From assembly GCA_003550325.1 (NCBI GenBank), contig QKWP01000433.1:252379-316378 (forward strand): a DNA stretch of 64,000 bases, given 5' to 3'. The DNA is from Gigaspora rosea (Eukaryota > Glomeromycota > Glomeromycetes > Diversisporales > Gigasporaceae). The notes under the pieces were generated by a model. That model did no database searches and had not been told where the DNA came from. It saw nothing but the letters and a program-made list of their open reading frames with translations. Shown in pieces: positions 34,153 to 44,305 of the stretch; the stretch's first letter is position 1; every line of letters begins with the position of its first letter. A program made the position numbers and the translations under genes.

Positions 34153-36447
34153 ATGAGCCGTCAAACTTACTTAATTAGTCCAAATTTCAATAAAAAGTCA
34201 ATTTACAATTCGCCCGTTAATAAGTATATGGAATTTACTAATGCTTACGCATATAGTATTATGGTCAGAACAGGGAATAGCTCTCCAAACCGTGCAAATA
34301 TTTGTTGTGACGCAGCAGCAGAGTGGAATAAAATTAAAAGCAAAAGTGCATTAGAAATAAATAACAAAATCAAGGAATATCTGACTACTCCAATTGATCG
34401 TTATAACATACCAACAGTAAAAGCAAGCCGTCCTAGATCTGTAATAGAAGTAGAACCTGTTTCTCCACTTCCTGCTGTTATTCCAATTGAGAATACATTA
34501 GAAATCCCTATTAATGCAACAGCTCAAAAAAAAATAGCTAAAGAAATTGAATTAATTGAAAAAAGAATCACAGAATTGAGGCAAATCTGTGAAATTACAA
34601 GTGATATAAAAATTTTACATGAAATGCATGAAAAAATAGAAAAGGCCGAATCAGAAATTAAATTAAACAAAGAAAAAATAAATAAATTAAAAAGGAATGC
34701 AAAATACGCTCAAAACTGCAGAGAAAAGAAGCTCAAAATGCTTACTGAAAATCAGGAGGTAGTTCGGTATGATAAGGTTGGCCGTCCATCACTGCTTTTT
34801 CAACACCCAGACCTACATGACCAAATACATACTTCTGTTGAATCTGGATCAGCTGATCCAAAAAGGAGAAAAGAGGTGATTAAAGTAAGAATTATTGAAA
34901 ATTTACGTAAGAATTTAGAGGAGAGATATAATATTTATATGGCACGAACAACATTAAATAATTATCTTTTACCTCGTCGGGCTAATTCAATTGCTGCAAA
35001 AGCACATAGACATCCAGCATGGGTTGCCGTAGCTGGGGTTTCACGTACAGATACTCAAGAACATCCTGACGGACATTATTGTCTTGCATCTGTTAAGTAT
35101 GCAAAACAATTTGCTTCTATGTTTTCTGATATGTCTATTATTGTTTCTCAAGACGATAAAGCAAAGGTAGGTCTCGGGGTACCTGCTGTAGGTCGAACTT
35201 TTCAAACCTTACAGTCAATTAATGAACCTGTAGTTGTAGCCGATCATGATTTTCCTGTAGGGCATGGACAAAAATTAATTCCTTCTGTGTACCTAATAAT
35301 AAAGCCAAATGAACTAAATGATGAAATTCGGACAGGTCAGCTCGCAATTTTCATTCGATCTCAATGGCCTACTGGTACATCCTCCCTTACACATATGCAG
35401 GATCTAAGAAGCCTTACTTTGGATCCTCAATATGATGATGTTTTAAAATTTAATGAACAAATTAAACCTATTTGGATATTACTAGTAGACGGTGGGCCAG
35501 ACGAAAATCCTAAGCATTTAAAAAACATAAAGGTGTATTGTCAGTTATTTAAACAATTTGATTTGGATTATTTAAGTGTACGAACACATGCTCCGGGGCA
35601 GTCAAAATATAATCCCGTTGAAAGAGGGATGGCGACGTTATCTGGAAAACTTGCAGGTATTACCTTACCAGTTGATCACTTCGGCAAGCATTTAGATTCA
35701 CAAGGCAAAATTATAGATCCTGAATTGGCTGTTCAAAATTTTCGATATGCTGGAGAAATTCTTTGCGATGCTTGGAGTCGTGATTTAATTTTTGGAAAGT
35801 GTGTTCGTACTCAATATGTCGATACATTTACAAATCCATTTGATAATTTACAGTTCGAGGGTTCAGAAAAGGAAATGATCGAAGAATTAAAAAGGCAAGA
35901 AAAGCAAAACCAAATAAATATAGAAAAGGAAGATGAAGCACCTGAATGTTTTATTCCATGGTCCTGGATTGAAAATCACTGCAACTTGTGCGCATATTCT
36001 ACTGATATTAAAAAATGCAAAGATATTAATTGTTGTGGAGTGTTTAGAGCAAAAGAAGTGATGGAGTTCCTTGAATGCTATAATGGTTTTTTGCCACCTG
36101 TTACTAGAGCTAAAGATGGTCATTATACGAACCCTATCCACTTACTTCAGTATTATGATCTTCTGAAAATTCCGGGTTATGATGCTCATTGTCCATCTCT
36201 TGAAAAAAATTCTTATTCACGTCTCTGCTGTCCTACTTGTCAAAAGTATTTTCCCACTCTTGCTTTTTTGACAAATCACAAAAGATTAGTGCATCCTTCT
36301 GTTCGAGGACGACCAAAGGCACAACCAAGAAGCCAAAATTCAACGCTTGATGATTTTTTTCTTCTGCCAACACAAAGATCCAAGCATGGTACTTTGGATG
36401 AAATTTTACCTGAACTAAGAGATTCTATGTCGGATATAGAGTTGTAA
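34153..36447 (+). CDS. DDE-type transposase with coiled coil and C2H2 zinc finger, 764 aa
   Basis: Likely catalyses cut-and-paste movement of the surrounding element. The ATG at 34153 is the first in frame; the reading frame is open upstream for eight codons but only from a TTG. Order of features: N-terminal region; charged coiled coil at about residues 135-200; DNA-binding-type region; catalytic core with SQDDKAKVG (Asp about 334), VDGGPDENP (Asp about 446) and NPVERGMATLSGKL (Glu about 490), a plausible DDE triad with 43 residues between the last two; cysteine-rich HCNLCAY...KCKDINCCG at about 609-630; C2H2 finger CPTCQKYF...TNHKRLVH at about 691-712; an AT-hook-like RGRP; acidic tail. No stop or frameshift and no intron. 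Codon use is as A+T-rich as the surroundings. Domestication is possible but the intact ends favour a recent or live transposon. Confidence 0.85.
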   Translation: MSRQTYLISPNFNKKSIYNSPVNKYMEFTNAYAYSIMVRTGNSSPNRANICCDAAAEWNKIKSKSALEINNKIKEYLTTPIDRYNIPTVKASRPRSVIEVEPVSPLPAVIPIENTLEIPINATAQKKIAKEIELIEKRITELRQICEITSDIKILHEMHEKIEKAESEIKLNKEKINKLKRNAKYAQNCREKKLKMLTENQEVVRYDKVGRPSLLFQHPDLHDQIHTSVESGSADPKRRKEVIKVRIIENLRKNLEERYNIYMARTTLNNYLLPRRANSIAAKAHRHPAWVAVAGVSRTDTQEHPDGHYCLASVKYAKQFASMFSDMSIIVSQDDKAKVGLGVPAVGRTFQTLQSINEPVVVADHDFPVGHGQKLIPSVYLIIKPNELNDEIRTGQLAIFIRSQWPTGTSSLTHMQDLRSLTLDPQYDDVLKFNEQIKPIWILLVDGGPDENPKHLKNIKVYCQLFKQFDLDYLSVRTHAPGQSKYNPVERGMATLSGKLAGITLPVDHFGKHLDSQGKIIDPELAVQNFRYAGEILCDAWSRDLIFGKCVRTQYVDTFTNPFDNLQFEGSEKEMIEELKRQEKQNQINIEKEDEAPECFIPWSWIENHCNLCAYSTDIKKCKDINCCGVFRAKEVMEFLECYNGFLPPVTRAKDGHYTNPIHLLQYYDLLKIPGYDAHCPSLEKNSYSRLCCPTCQKYFPTLAFLTNHKRLVHPSVRGRPKAQPRSQNSTLDDFFLLPTQRSKHGTLDEILPELRDSMSDIEL

Positions 36448-36850
36448 ATGATATAACTTGGAATTTGAGGAAATTAAATTTTTTTTTTATTTTTATTGAT
36501 CGTTGTTAAAAAATAGTTACATTATACAATATATATCAATAAATATTCCTAAGTATTTGGCGATCTAGTAAAATCTAACGTTTCTAATAACAGATAATAA
36601 ATCGAAGCTAAGAGCGATAGCGATACTATTATACTAAAAGTATTGAATTTTATCCGACACGTCCTATGTAACTTATTCGTGAATAATCACATCTGTACTT
36701 AGCCAATCAGAACTATTCTGATGATCATGCATAGATATGGAACTGGTTTTTCATTTCTATACTATATACTTATGTGTAACGTAAGATATTACTATAGTAC
36801 TCATGCGACCCCCCACCCTCTAAAAAATTATGTAATAAATGTCAGGGCCC

Positions 36851-37021
36851 TTATCGTATAATATATTTTTCACTTTTAGGTTAGTGTGCACTCTATACAA
36901 TTATAATTTAAAACTTGCAATTACAAAAAAATACTATGTAGTAAGGTTAGCTAAAATAAGGCTAATAGTTTGTCTTCATTGTAGAATTTTTTGAACTTAT
37001 TGTGAAATTCTCATAATCAAA
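36851..37021 (+). repeat. Right part of the interrupted tandem-duplication unit
   Basis: Starts with the TTA duplication, then TCGTATAATATATTTTTCAC, GGTTAGTGTGCAC and TTTTTTGAACTTATTGTGAA, which match 32620-32781. Confidence 0.85.
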
Positions 37022-37567
37022 ATGCAAGTATCCTATTGGCTAATAATATAAATGCTGTGTTTTTTATGCGTACTATGTAAACTTTCTAAAGAAGGGGGTT
37101 ATGTTAAATGAAGACTTAAATTGGTATGGAATTTTTTTTTTTTAAACCATGTTTTTAATTTGATTTTTATAAAAAATTATTATGTACGTATAGATTAAAT
37201 AGCATAAATATTATATATTTTAAATACTTAAGATTGTTCTTCATAACTACGATCTAAAAATGAAATTATAAAATAGTAATGCTGAATTACTTGGTTTATT
37301 TTAAGTACTTAATTAACCAATATTCTTCATACTCAAGTGCTAAATTATACTAAATTAACGTGAATAAAATAAAATAAATTGTAAACATTCAAGAACTCGA
37401 ATGCCTCATTTTAAATACTTAGATGAATATATTCCTTATCAAATTATTATGAATCAAATAAATTTAATAGTAAATATTCATGGACCCTTATATTTACAAA
37501 TTAAGCTATTCTAAATTATCGCTATAAACTTGAACAACTTATTTTGAATACTTAAAATATTCTTTAT
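37022..37567. other. A+T-rich spacer
   Basis: No gene. Loose recurring phrases (AAATACTTA, GAATAAAATAAA, GTAAATATTCATGAA) continue on the far side of the hAT-like nest (39680-40280). This shows that the nest was inserted into one continuous decayed repeat tract. Confidence 0.5.
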
Positions 37568-37984
37568 GCTCATGCTAGGGCTACTATCGGATCGGACCAA
37601 ACCGGACTTTTGTCAAGTTTGAATCCGGTTCGATTTTAGAACCGAACTCGAACTTTTTGTTTCGAACTTTTTAGTCAAGTTCGAGTTCGGTCCGGGTTCG
37701 GTCCGAAGTTTGTCAAACTAGTTTGAAATCCGAATTAGTGATATGAATCGAAAATCGATTAATCGATTAGTTGCGACGAATGATATTGCATGATCGATTT
37801 ATATAATTTACCGGTAAGTTTTATTTATTTTATTATATTATATTATAATAGTTTTATGTACAGTATTTATTATATCATAGTTATTTAATTATTGTATCAT
37901 ATTTATGTGCGTAATATACATAGTATAAATGTTTCTAGTAACGAATATCATCGCTTACCACTAATTCTGTCCAAAACCTTACCC

Positions 37985-38160
37985 TAACCTATAACCCGTG
38001 TCCGTATCCTTACTCTAACCTTAACCCGCAACCCTAACCTTAAAATTCAACTACTCGATCGCAGCCTCCTAATAAACCCCACCCAATAAAACTATATAAC
38101 CAAAACCAAGACACCCTAACCCTAAACGCGAAGAAATTCAAAAACCCTAACCCCAACTAA
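37985..38160 (+). repeat. Telomere-like C-rich tracts
   Basis: Imperfect runs of CCCTAACC and CCCTAACCCTAAAC on the plus strand, matching degenerate TTAGGG repeats on the other strand. They are inside the inner hAT-like element, so they are not a chromosome end. Similar short tracts occur in the ATCAGGTGTAATGT family. Confidence 0.6.
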
Positions 38161-38379
38161 CAGCAAAAACGATGAATCCAACAATAAAAATGCTGTACTA
38201 CGGCAACCACCAACAATAACACGAAATCAACAATGCTAAGTTTTCCACACTCCAATAACGGCGGCGATAGCTACGAAAGTAATTCACCATCTAATAACGC
38301 TGATACCACAATTAAAGCGATTTTATCACTCCAAGAACGATGATGCCAACGACGAGAGCATTATGTAATGGCATCAAAA

Positions 38380-38915
38380 AGGTGTTAGTAAAAGCAAAAC
38401 AATCAAAATAAAAACAAAAGAGGAAAACATACGAACCTAGCATATCCAAAGAACGGCGAAGAATGGTGGCCACAAAACAGTTCTCAAGACCGACCTAACA
38501 AAAAAATGAAAAGCGTTAGTAATGCATTCACAAGACAAAAGCAACAACGAAAAAAATAAAACCATACGTCCTGGACTTGCATGACATGCATCCCAAGAAA
38601 GTTCAAAAACACTCTAAAGGACCTAGAAACAAGAAAAAAAAAAGCGTTAGTAACGCGTTCAGAAGCAAGAAAAAAAACAAGAACAACGTATCTACAAAAT
38701 CAGATTATCCAGAATTTTCAAACAAACGCCTAACAGGTTCCAAGAAGCCTAGCAATCCTTAAAAAAAAGAAACAAGTGTTAGTAACACATTCACGAATCG
38801 AAAAAGCAAGACAAAAAAATTAAAGCATACATCCCAAATACCAAGACAATTGCCCACAATTTTCATGAACGTCCTAGAAAAAAAAAAGAACTGTCAGTAT
38901 GTATTCATGAACAAG
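38380..38915 (+). repeat. 131-bp tandem repeat, five copies
   Basis: The marker GTTAGTA or a variant occurs at about 38384, 38515, 38646, 38778 and 38893, that is at spacings of 131, 131, 132 and 115. Units share AGCGTTAGTAACGCGTTCA-type palindromes, A-rich runs and CATACATCCC/CATACGTCC. Open frames across it are broken from unit to unit. Confidence 0.75.
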
Positions 38916-39679
38916 AAATCAAGAACAATACTCTAACCTCCTACCTTGTATTAGCCAACATTGTCGTGAAATGACGCGCCAGCAACAAAACTAGGAGTAA
39001 GGCTGTCATTGCCAACATACAAGAAATGACACCTAAATGACGTACTCGATAAAGACACAAATTTCCACCAACAGCCAACAACAATGGCGACACACAATTC
39101 GCCAAGACACCAATAACGAAATGAAACTATGGCACCAATTCCAAACGACGGCTCCGGTAATGACGACGACACCAACTCAAGTGAAGTGTCACAAAAAAAA
39201 AATATATTAATAACTAAACGCGTTGAAACAAAAAAATTAAAAAAAAATTCAACTGATTCAATCGGTTGATAATCACTATTTATACCCCGTGATTAGGGTG
39301 CATCACGGTGCATGGTGCACCAAATTAAAATTTCCTTAAAAATTTTATATATATAATATATATATAAAATAAAATTTTAATTTTTTCAAAAAAGGCACCT
39401 GGCCGGGTTACGAGAAACAATTATATTTGTTTGCATGGCATAACTAATCGATTATGATTTTTTGCCCGATTCGTAACACTAATCCGAATACTAGTATAAA
39501 TATTCGAACTTCAAACTAGTTTGACAAACTTCGGACCGAACCGAACCGAACTCTTAACTGAGTTTGAGTCTGGTTCGAAGTTTGAAACTAGCAAAATTTA
39601 GAGTTCGAGTTCGGTTCGATCCCGGATCGGATCCGAACCGGACCGAACCCGAACCGAACATAGGAGCACTAGCTCATGC

Positions 39680-42039
39680 ACTAAATTATTACCAATAAAA
39701 TAAAGTAATAAATATTCATGAACATGAGTATCTTATCTCAAAATATTTCGATTAATAAATGTTGTTCATACTTACATACTAAATTAAATATAATTTACAT
39801 AGTAAATATTCACAAACTGAAATACTTACGAACTGCGAATAAAATTAAGTAGTGAATATTCATGGATTTGTTAATTTCAAACAATAAATATTTTTACATT
39901 CATAAGCTAAATTAATGCGAATAAAATAAAATTAAATAGTAAATATTTATGAACCCGGATACAATCTTTTAAAATACATAAATTTTATTTATACCGGTAC
40001 TTACGTACTAAATTATCGTAAATAAAATAGTAACATTTAATAGACTTGAATAACTTATTTTGAATATTTAAATTTTTTTCATGCTCATGAACTAAATTAT
40101 CACGAATAAAATAAAGAGGTAAACATTCATGATCTTGGATATCTTATCTTAAATGTTAGATAATTCAATGTTCTTCATAGTTACATGCTAAATTAACGCG
40201 ATTAAATATAATTAAATAGTAAACATTCACGAACTTAAATATTACATGTCCAAATTAATGTGATAAAATTAAATGATAAAACTTGCTTATTTCAAAAAAA
40301 TGCGCCAGATTAATACAAATAAATAACATTAAAAAGAAAACTTTGTGAGTTCAAAAATCGTACTCTATTAGTTGGTAACTTTTAGAAAATCAATTAATCA
40401 GTTAATTGATTGGCTAATCGATTAGCCATGTATCTGATATATATGTACATACATACGATATCTATACTCATACGTTCAATCAGGGTTGCATAACTTACAG
40501 TAAGTTATTTAACTTATATAAGTTAAAATCGCTTATAATTCAATATTTAGCTCTATGGAACAGCACTAATAAATTTTTTTTTGTATAATTTTGGTATATA
40601 AATACTTTCTAACTCTATCTAGAAACAAATGCTAACCTAAGCCAATAGCATGAAATTTTATTTTGAAAATCAAAATTATTTTCTAGTAAGTAATTTTTTA
40701 TAATACACTTGCTATAGCATTGTGTGCAAGCAATAATACTATTGTGACTATATTTATATTATACTAGCTGGGGTCCTTTGCTGGAGCTAATTTATTTTAT
40801 TTTTTTATAGATTTACTACAAATTGGAATTATTTTTAGTAGCTATAATATTATATGTAAGCAGTGATATTATTGTAACTATATTCATATTCATATTAAAA
40901 ACTAGGTTCTTTTAGTTTGAGTTTGCCAGGGATGATTTATTTTATTTTTGTTTTTATTTCTAAAAATTACTATGTTTAACCAGGAGAAAAATCTTCTCTA
41001 GTTATACAGATCTATATATAACTGTTAGGTATCTTTTTTTAGAAATATTATTTTTAGTTGTTTTTTTTTTGCTTGCTTGTATATGATATTAATTTTTTTT
41101 GTAGCTATTTTTCTTCTTCTGTCTTGGTACTTCACACTGCTTTTAAAATTATTATATATTAGAATTGTTGTATGTTGGAGCTATAGTTTGGAGGCATTGT
41201 TTGTTTGAGCCATATTGTTGTATTGGTAATAGTAATTTCATTTATGTAAAAGGATTGTTGCTTATATATTAGTACCATTATTTGGTTTTATAGTATTGAT
41301 GCTTTTATTTGTATTACATTTGTTTGTATACTAGTGCTTTTGTAATTGTCAGTATAACTATTAGTTTCATATTGCTATTTTGTTATTACTGTTAATATCA
41401 TTTGCAAGAAGTTTTTTTATTTTTGTTTATCTTTTTGTTTATTTTGTTCTTTACTAACTGCTTGTTTGTTTTTGTTAATTCATTACTGCTTGTTTGGTAT
41501 TTTTGTTAGTGCTATAAAGATGTAATTAAGAATAAATTAAGTTTCTGACACTTCCTATATAAGCACCTGACATTTTTCATTTACATTATTTGTCACTTTC
41601 TAATCACTGATACACAAACTTCTGCTCACTTTATATTTGACAACACAAATTTTTGTTACTTTATATTAAAATAGCATTTAATTCACGATAAGCTAAGTAT
41701 TTTTAAATTATTAATGAGTTTAAAATAGATAAAATAAAATCTAATTTATTTTCAAGTTTATATTTAAATCATAGCTTTGCAAAGTTCCCGGGGGGAGTTG
41801 AATAACAATATTATTGACACTTGATAGTGACTTTCTACATTTTCCATATGATTTAAGCATTGGTGAATTAGGTGAATATAGTGGTTTAAAGGGTGTAGTT
41901 ACAGATGAAGTAGAGTATGGGCTGGTTTTTGCTCATGGTTTTATCCTGGGTATTTTTGAAACATGATTTGCAATTTAATACATGAATAAAAACAAAAAAA
42001 TTAGTAGTTATTCAAAAAATTTTTTTGCTAATAAACTTT
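39680..42039. other. Long A+T-rich non-coding stretch
   Basis: To about 40330: decayed tract with recurring AAATATTCATGAAC phrases. About 40665-40950: diverged tandem duplication of about 140 bp (GAGCTAATTTATTTTATTTT, GGGATGATTTATTTTATTTT). About 41000-41700: T/G-rich low complexity on the plus strand. 41780-41970 is less A+T-rich and may be 3' flank of the recombinase relic. No gene is supported. Confidence 0.4.
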
Positions 42040-43536
42040 TTAATTTTTCTTTGCCATAAAATCAGAATGCACGATAGTGTCATTTTGAGATTGAGTTGAT
42101 AATGGAATTTCTTTGATTATATTTGAAAGTTGAATGTTTGTGGTTGGTAATTGAACTTTGGTCAAATTTTGTTCTTGAATTTTTTGAGTTGTAGAAATGG
42201 ATTGAACTGGACTATTATTTATATCTGCAAATAAAAAAAAATAAATAAATAAGTACTTAAAATTCTTATTAAGCAAAATTCTTACCATATTGTTTATTAT
42301 CAAAATCCAATTCTTCATCTGTAAACCCTCTATAACAATTGTCATATTCATATTTATCCAAGTCAATCTCTTGTAATAAAAAAGGAATTAGCATAGTGGT
42401 ATTTGTTATACATTGATCATCACTAGTTTGGCAGTAATCTGCTAAACTTTCGTGAAAACGATGCCCAGAGAATGCTTGAAGTTCTAATTCTGGAACATCA
42501 CTATTTTTTAAGAGTTGAATTGCAGTATGATGACAAGAATGATTAGTAATCAATCTATTATTATCAAGATTGATACCAGTACTTGTTGCAATACCATTCA
42601 TTATTTTTTGAAGCTTGGTATAACCTAAACGATTGTCTTTAAACCAGCAGCCCTTTTTTAAAATCTAAAAGAAATTTGTTTAAAATACATAAATAAATAT
42701 TGTTACAGTACATACATACATTGCATGCATAAATATTTACCTTGTTGTTTTTTGCAGGTTTCGAAAACAATGGATCTTGTAATGATGATGATTCTGGTAA
42801 TTTAGATAAAAACAAGAGAATATCTTTAACTGGTGTGTATCGATTATTGTGCGAGTCAGAAGAAATTGGAATATACCATGAGCCAGTTTTTCCATGTTTG
42901 TTTCAATAAAAAGCCCCACTTTGATTATTTTTTCTTTATTTAATACAAGTTCCAATCCACTATTACGATGGCATTGAAGATCTTCCTGTTAAAATGATAT
43001 GCGTCTCCACCACGTAATCCACATAGTAAGCATAACAAAAAAACACACGGCGGCAAATTGATTTATTTTAATTTATGTCATATATGGGTTGTAAGTTTGT
43101 TCAATTTCTTCTAAAAATAATCCATCTGATTTTTATGGATCACCCAATCCTTTGCTTCAAAACATTCTCATTTTCCATCAAGCGTACGAAGAGTACAAGG
43201 AAATTTATAACGGTCCCAAATTTTTAAAAGTTGAATAACACTATATTCTTTGAGATATCGATTAATAGTGCTATAACAATTATGAACTGACTCCACCTTA
43301 TAATCTGATCCATTCTCTTTCTTTAACTATGTTATGAATTGACGCAAGTAAGTTTCAAGCTCATCGATGCTATCAATCAATTCGATAGGTTTGGTTTTAC
43401 TACAACATTTATTAAATTGATTTAAAGTTCTAATCTACTTTGATATATTTCTTTTAGTATTTGTTACAAGTGATGCACTTTGTAGTTGACTTATTTCTTC
43501 TTGGGTCGGAAGTTGTGAAGCTCAATTGAAATCCAT
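42040..43536 (-). pseudogene. Crypton-like tyrosine recombinase pseudogene
   Basis: Tyrosine recombinases of Crypton elements cut and rejoin DNA through a Tyr with an Arg-His-Arg helper set. On the minus strand the relic runs from ATG 43536 through QLPTQEEISQL, an arm-binding region (HNCYSTINRYLKEY, KFPCTLRTLDGK), CGLRGGDAYHF (first catalytic Arg), DLQCHRNSGLELVLNKEK, DILLFLSKLPESSSLQDP, KGCWFKDNRLGYTKLQ, NHSCHHTAIQLLK, AFSGHRFHESLADYCQ, to the stop at 42040. Two introns are visible: 42740-42665 and 42285-42225. Damage: stops after MDFN, NISK, QFIT and LDGK; frameshifts around 43000-43080 and 42830-42900; the second catalytic Arg of HxxR is His. The last two exons are still open. Inactive by this evidence. 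Confidence 0.85.
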
Positions 43537-43654
43537 AATTATTTTTTTTTTCAACACAATACAAGTTCAGTTTCTGTTAAGTGAGGAAAGAATTAGAAAA
43601 GAAAGTGAGCAAAAGTGTAAATGTATATATATATATTTTGAATTTTATTAAAAC

Positions 43655-43885
43655 ACACCTATGGTGTTTTACACCATGTTACACAAAACTATTAGATAGC
43701 CAATTAAAGTTTAAAATCAGGTGTAACAAAAAATTACGTTTTTTTGTTTATTTTTTTAAAAAAACATTCATATCTCTAAATTTTGTTTATGAAACTACCT
43801 TTGGGGCTCTAATAAAAAAAATTCTTGCTAAATTTTGTATATACTAGTGCCCCGAAAAAATTCCAGGTCTTATACTAACCCTAAA
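43655..43885. mobile_element. ATCAGGTGTAATGT-family element, copy 3
   Basis: AAAATCAGGTGTAACAAAAA, TATGAAACTACCTTTGGGGC, AAATTCTTGCTAAATTTTGT and ACTAACCCTAAAG occur in family order, just upstream of the recombinase relic. Non-coding. Confidence 0.5.
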
Positions 43886-44129
43886 GTAATTAAAATTTAT
43901 TTTTTGTTTTGTAAAAATTTATTATTTGTTTTTGTTACACAGATTTGTAAATCTAATTTACCTATGGTGGTAAAATACCATAAGTGCGTTTTATAATAAT
44001 TGTATATTTTTTTTGTTTTTTTTTATACAATACAATTTTGTTTTCTGTTAAATAGTGAAAGAATTTGAAAGAAAGTGAGCGAAAATGTAAACAATAATTA
44101 GAAAGTGATAATATATATATAAAAAAGAT

Positions 44130-44305
44130 CGGTGCTTACATCAGAAGCATCAGATAACTGTGTTATTAGTTAAATTGCAACCAACAAATCTGATTATTGT
44201 CAGAATTTATAATGTGAAGCCCATGCTGCTTCACAGCATGGGCTCCGCATTATATCCCAATGATAATCAGTTATCATCTACAACATAACTGATAACAAGT
44301 ACATA
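44130..44305. mobile_element. Palindromic element with G+C-rich hairpin core
   Basis: AATGTGAAGCCCATGCTG and CAGCATGGGCTCCGCATT form the core hairpin; outer arms ATAACTGTGTTATTAG and ACATAACTGATAAC complete the palindrome. Same architecture as the B elements at 14911 and 15209, but different sequence. Confidence 0.6.

Larger units (their letters stand above)
32888..36850 (+). mobile_element. Complete 3963-bp DNA transposon with DDE/C2H2 transposase
   Basis: Ends are GGGCCCTGACATTTATTAC (left) and its exact complement (right), extending to about 24 bp with one mismatch. TTA flanks both sides (32885-32887 and 36851-36853). It carries one long intact gene (34153-36447). C-rich tracts lie just inside each end (about 32932-32946 and 36808-36820). 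A 137-bp hAT-like element (33513-33649) has inserted into its 5' non-coding part. The TTA target and GGG start recall PIF/Harbinger-like elements, but the transposase does not look like a Harbinger enzyme, so the superfamily is left open. Confidence 0.85.
37736..39481. mobile_element. Inner hAT-like element, 1746 bp, perfect 8-bp duplication
   Basis: ATCCGAAT flanks both sides (37728-37735 and 39482-39489). Ends TAGTGATATGAATCG and, complemented, TAGTGTTACGAATCG lead into ATCGATTAG-rich subterminal DNA. The related element at 61341-61764 shares the TAGTGATA start and ATCGATTAG repeats. The interior carries telomere-like tracts and a 131-bp tandem array; no transposase was found. Confidence 0.85.
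37576..39671. mobile_element. Outer hAT-like element (2096 bp with its insert), perfect 8-bp duplication
   Basis: GCTCATGC flanks both sides (37568-37575 and 39672-39679). Ends begin TAGGGCTACTAT and, at the right, complement to TAGTGCTCCTAT. Subterminal DNA is packed with TTCGGTCCGG / CCGGACCGAA-type phrases in inverted arrangement. Without the inner element it would be about 342 bp. No transposase is encoded; non-autonomous. Confidence 0.85.

Noticed and set aside
35887-36141. Minus-strand open frame within the transposase gene
   Set aside because: Shadow of the coding strand; no independent support.
36827-36850. GGGCCC also at 45379 and 63517, considered as further copies of the DDE transposon end
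   Set aside because: After GGGCCCT the sequence reads CAAAAG instead of GACATTT, so they belong to a different repeat.
37985-38160. Chromosome end suggested by CCCTAA repeats
   Set aside because: The tract is degenerate and sits inside an element with intact borders and duplications on both sides.
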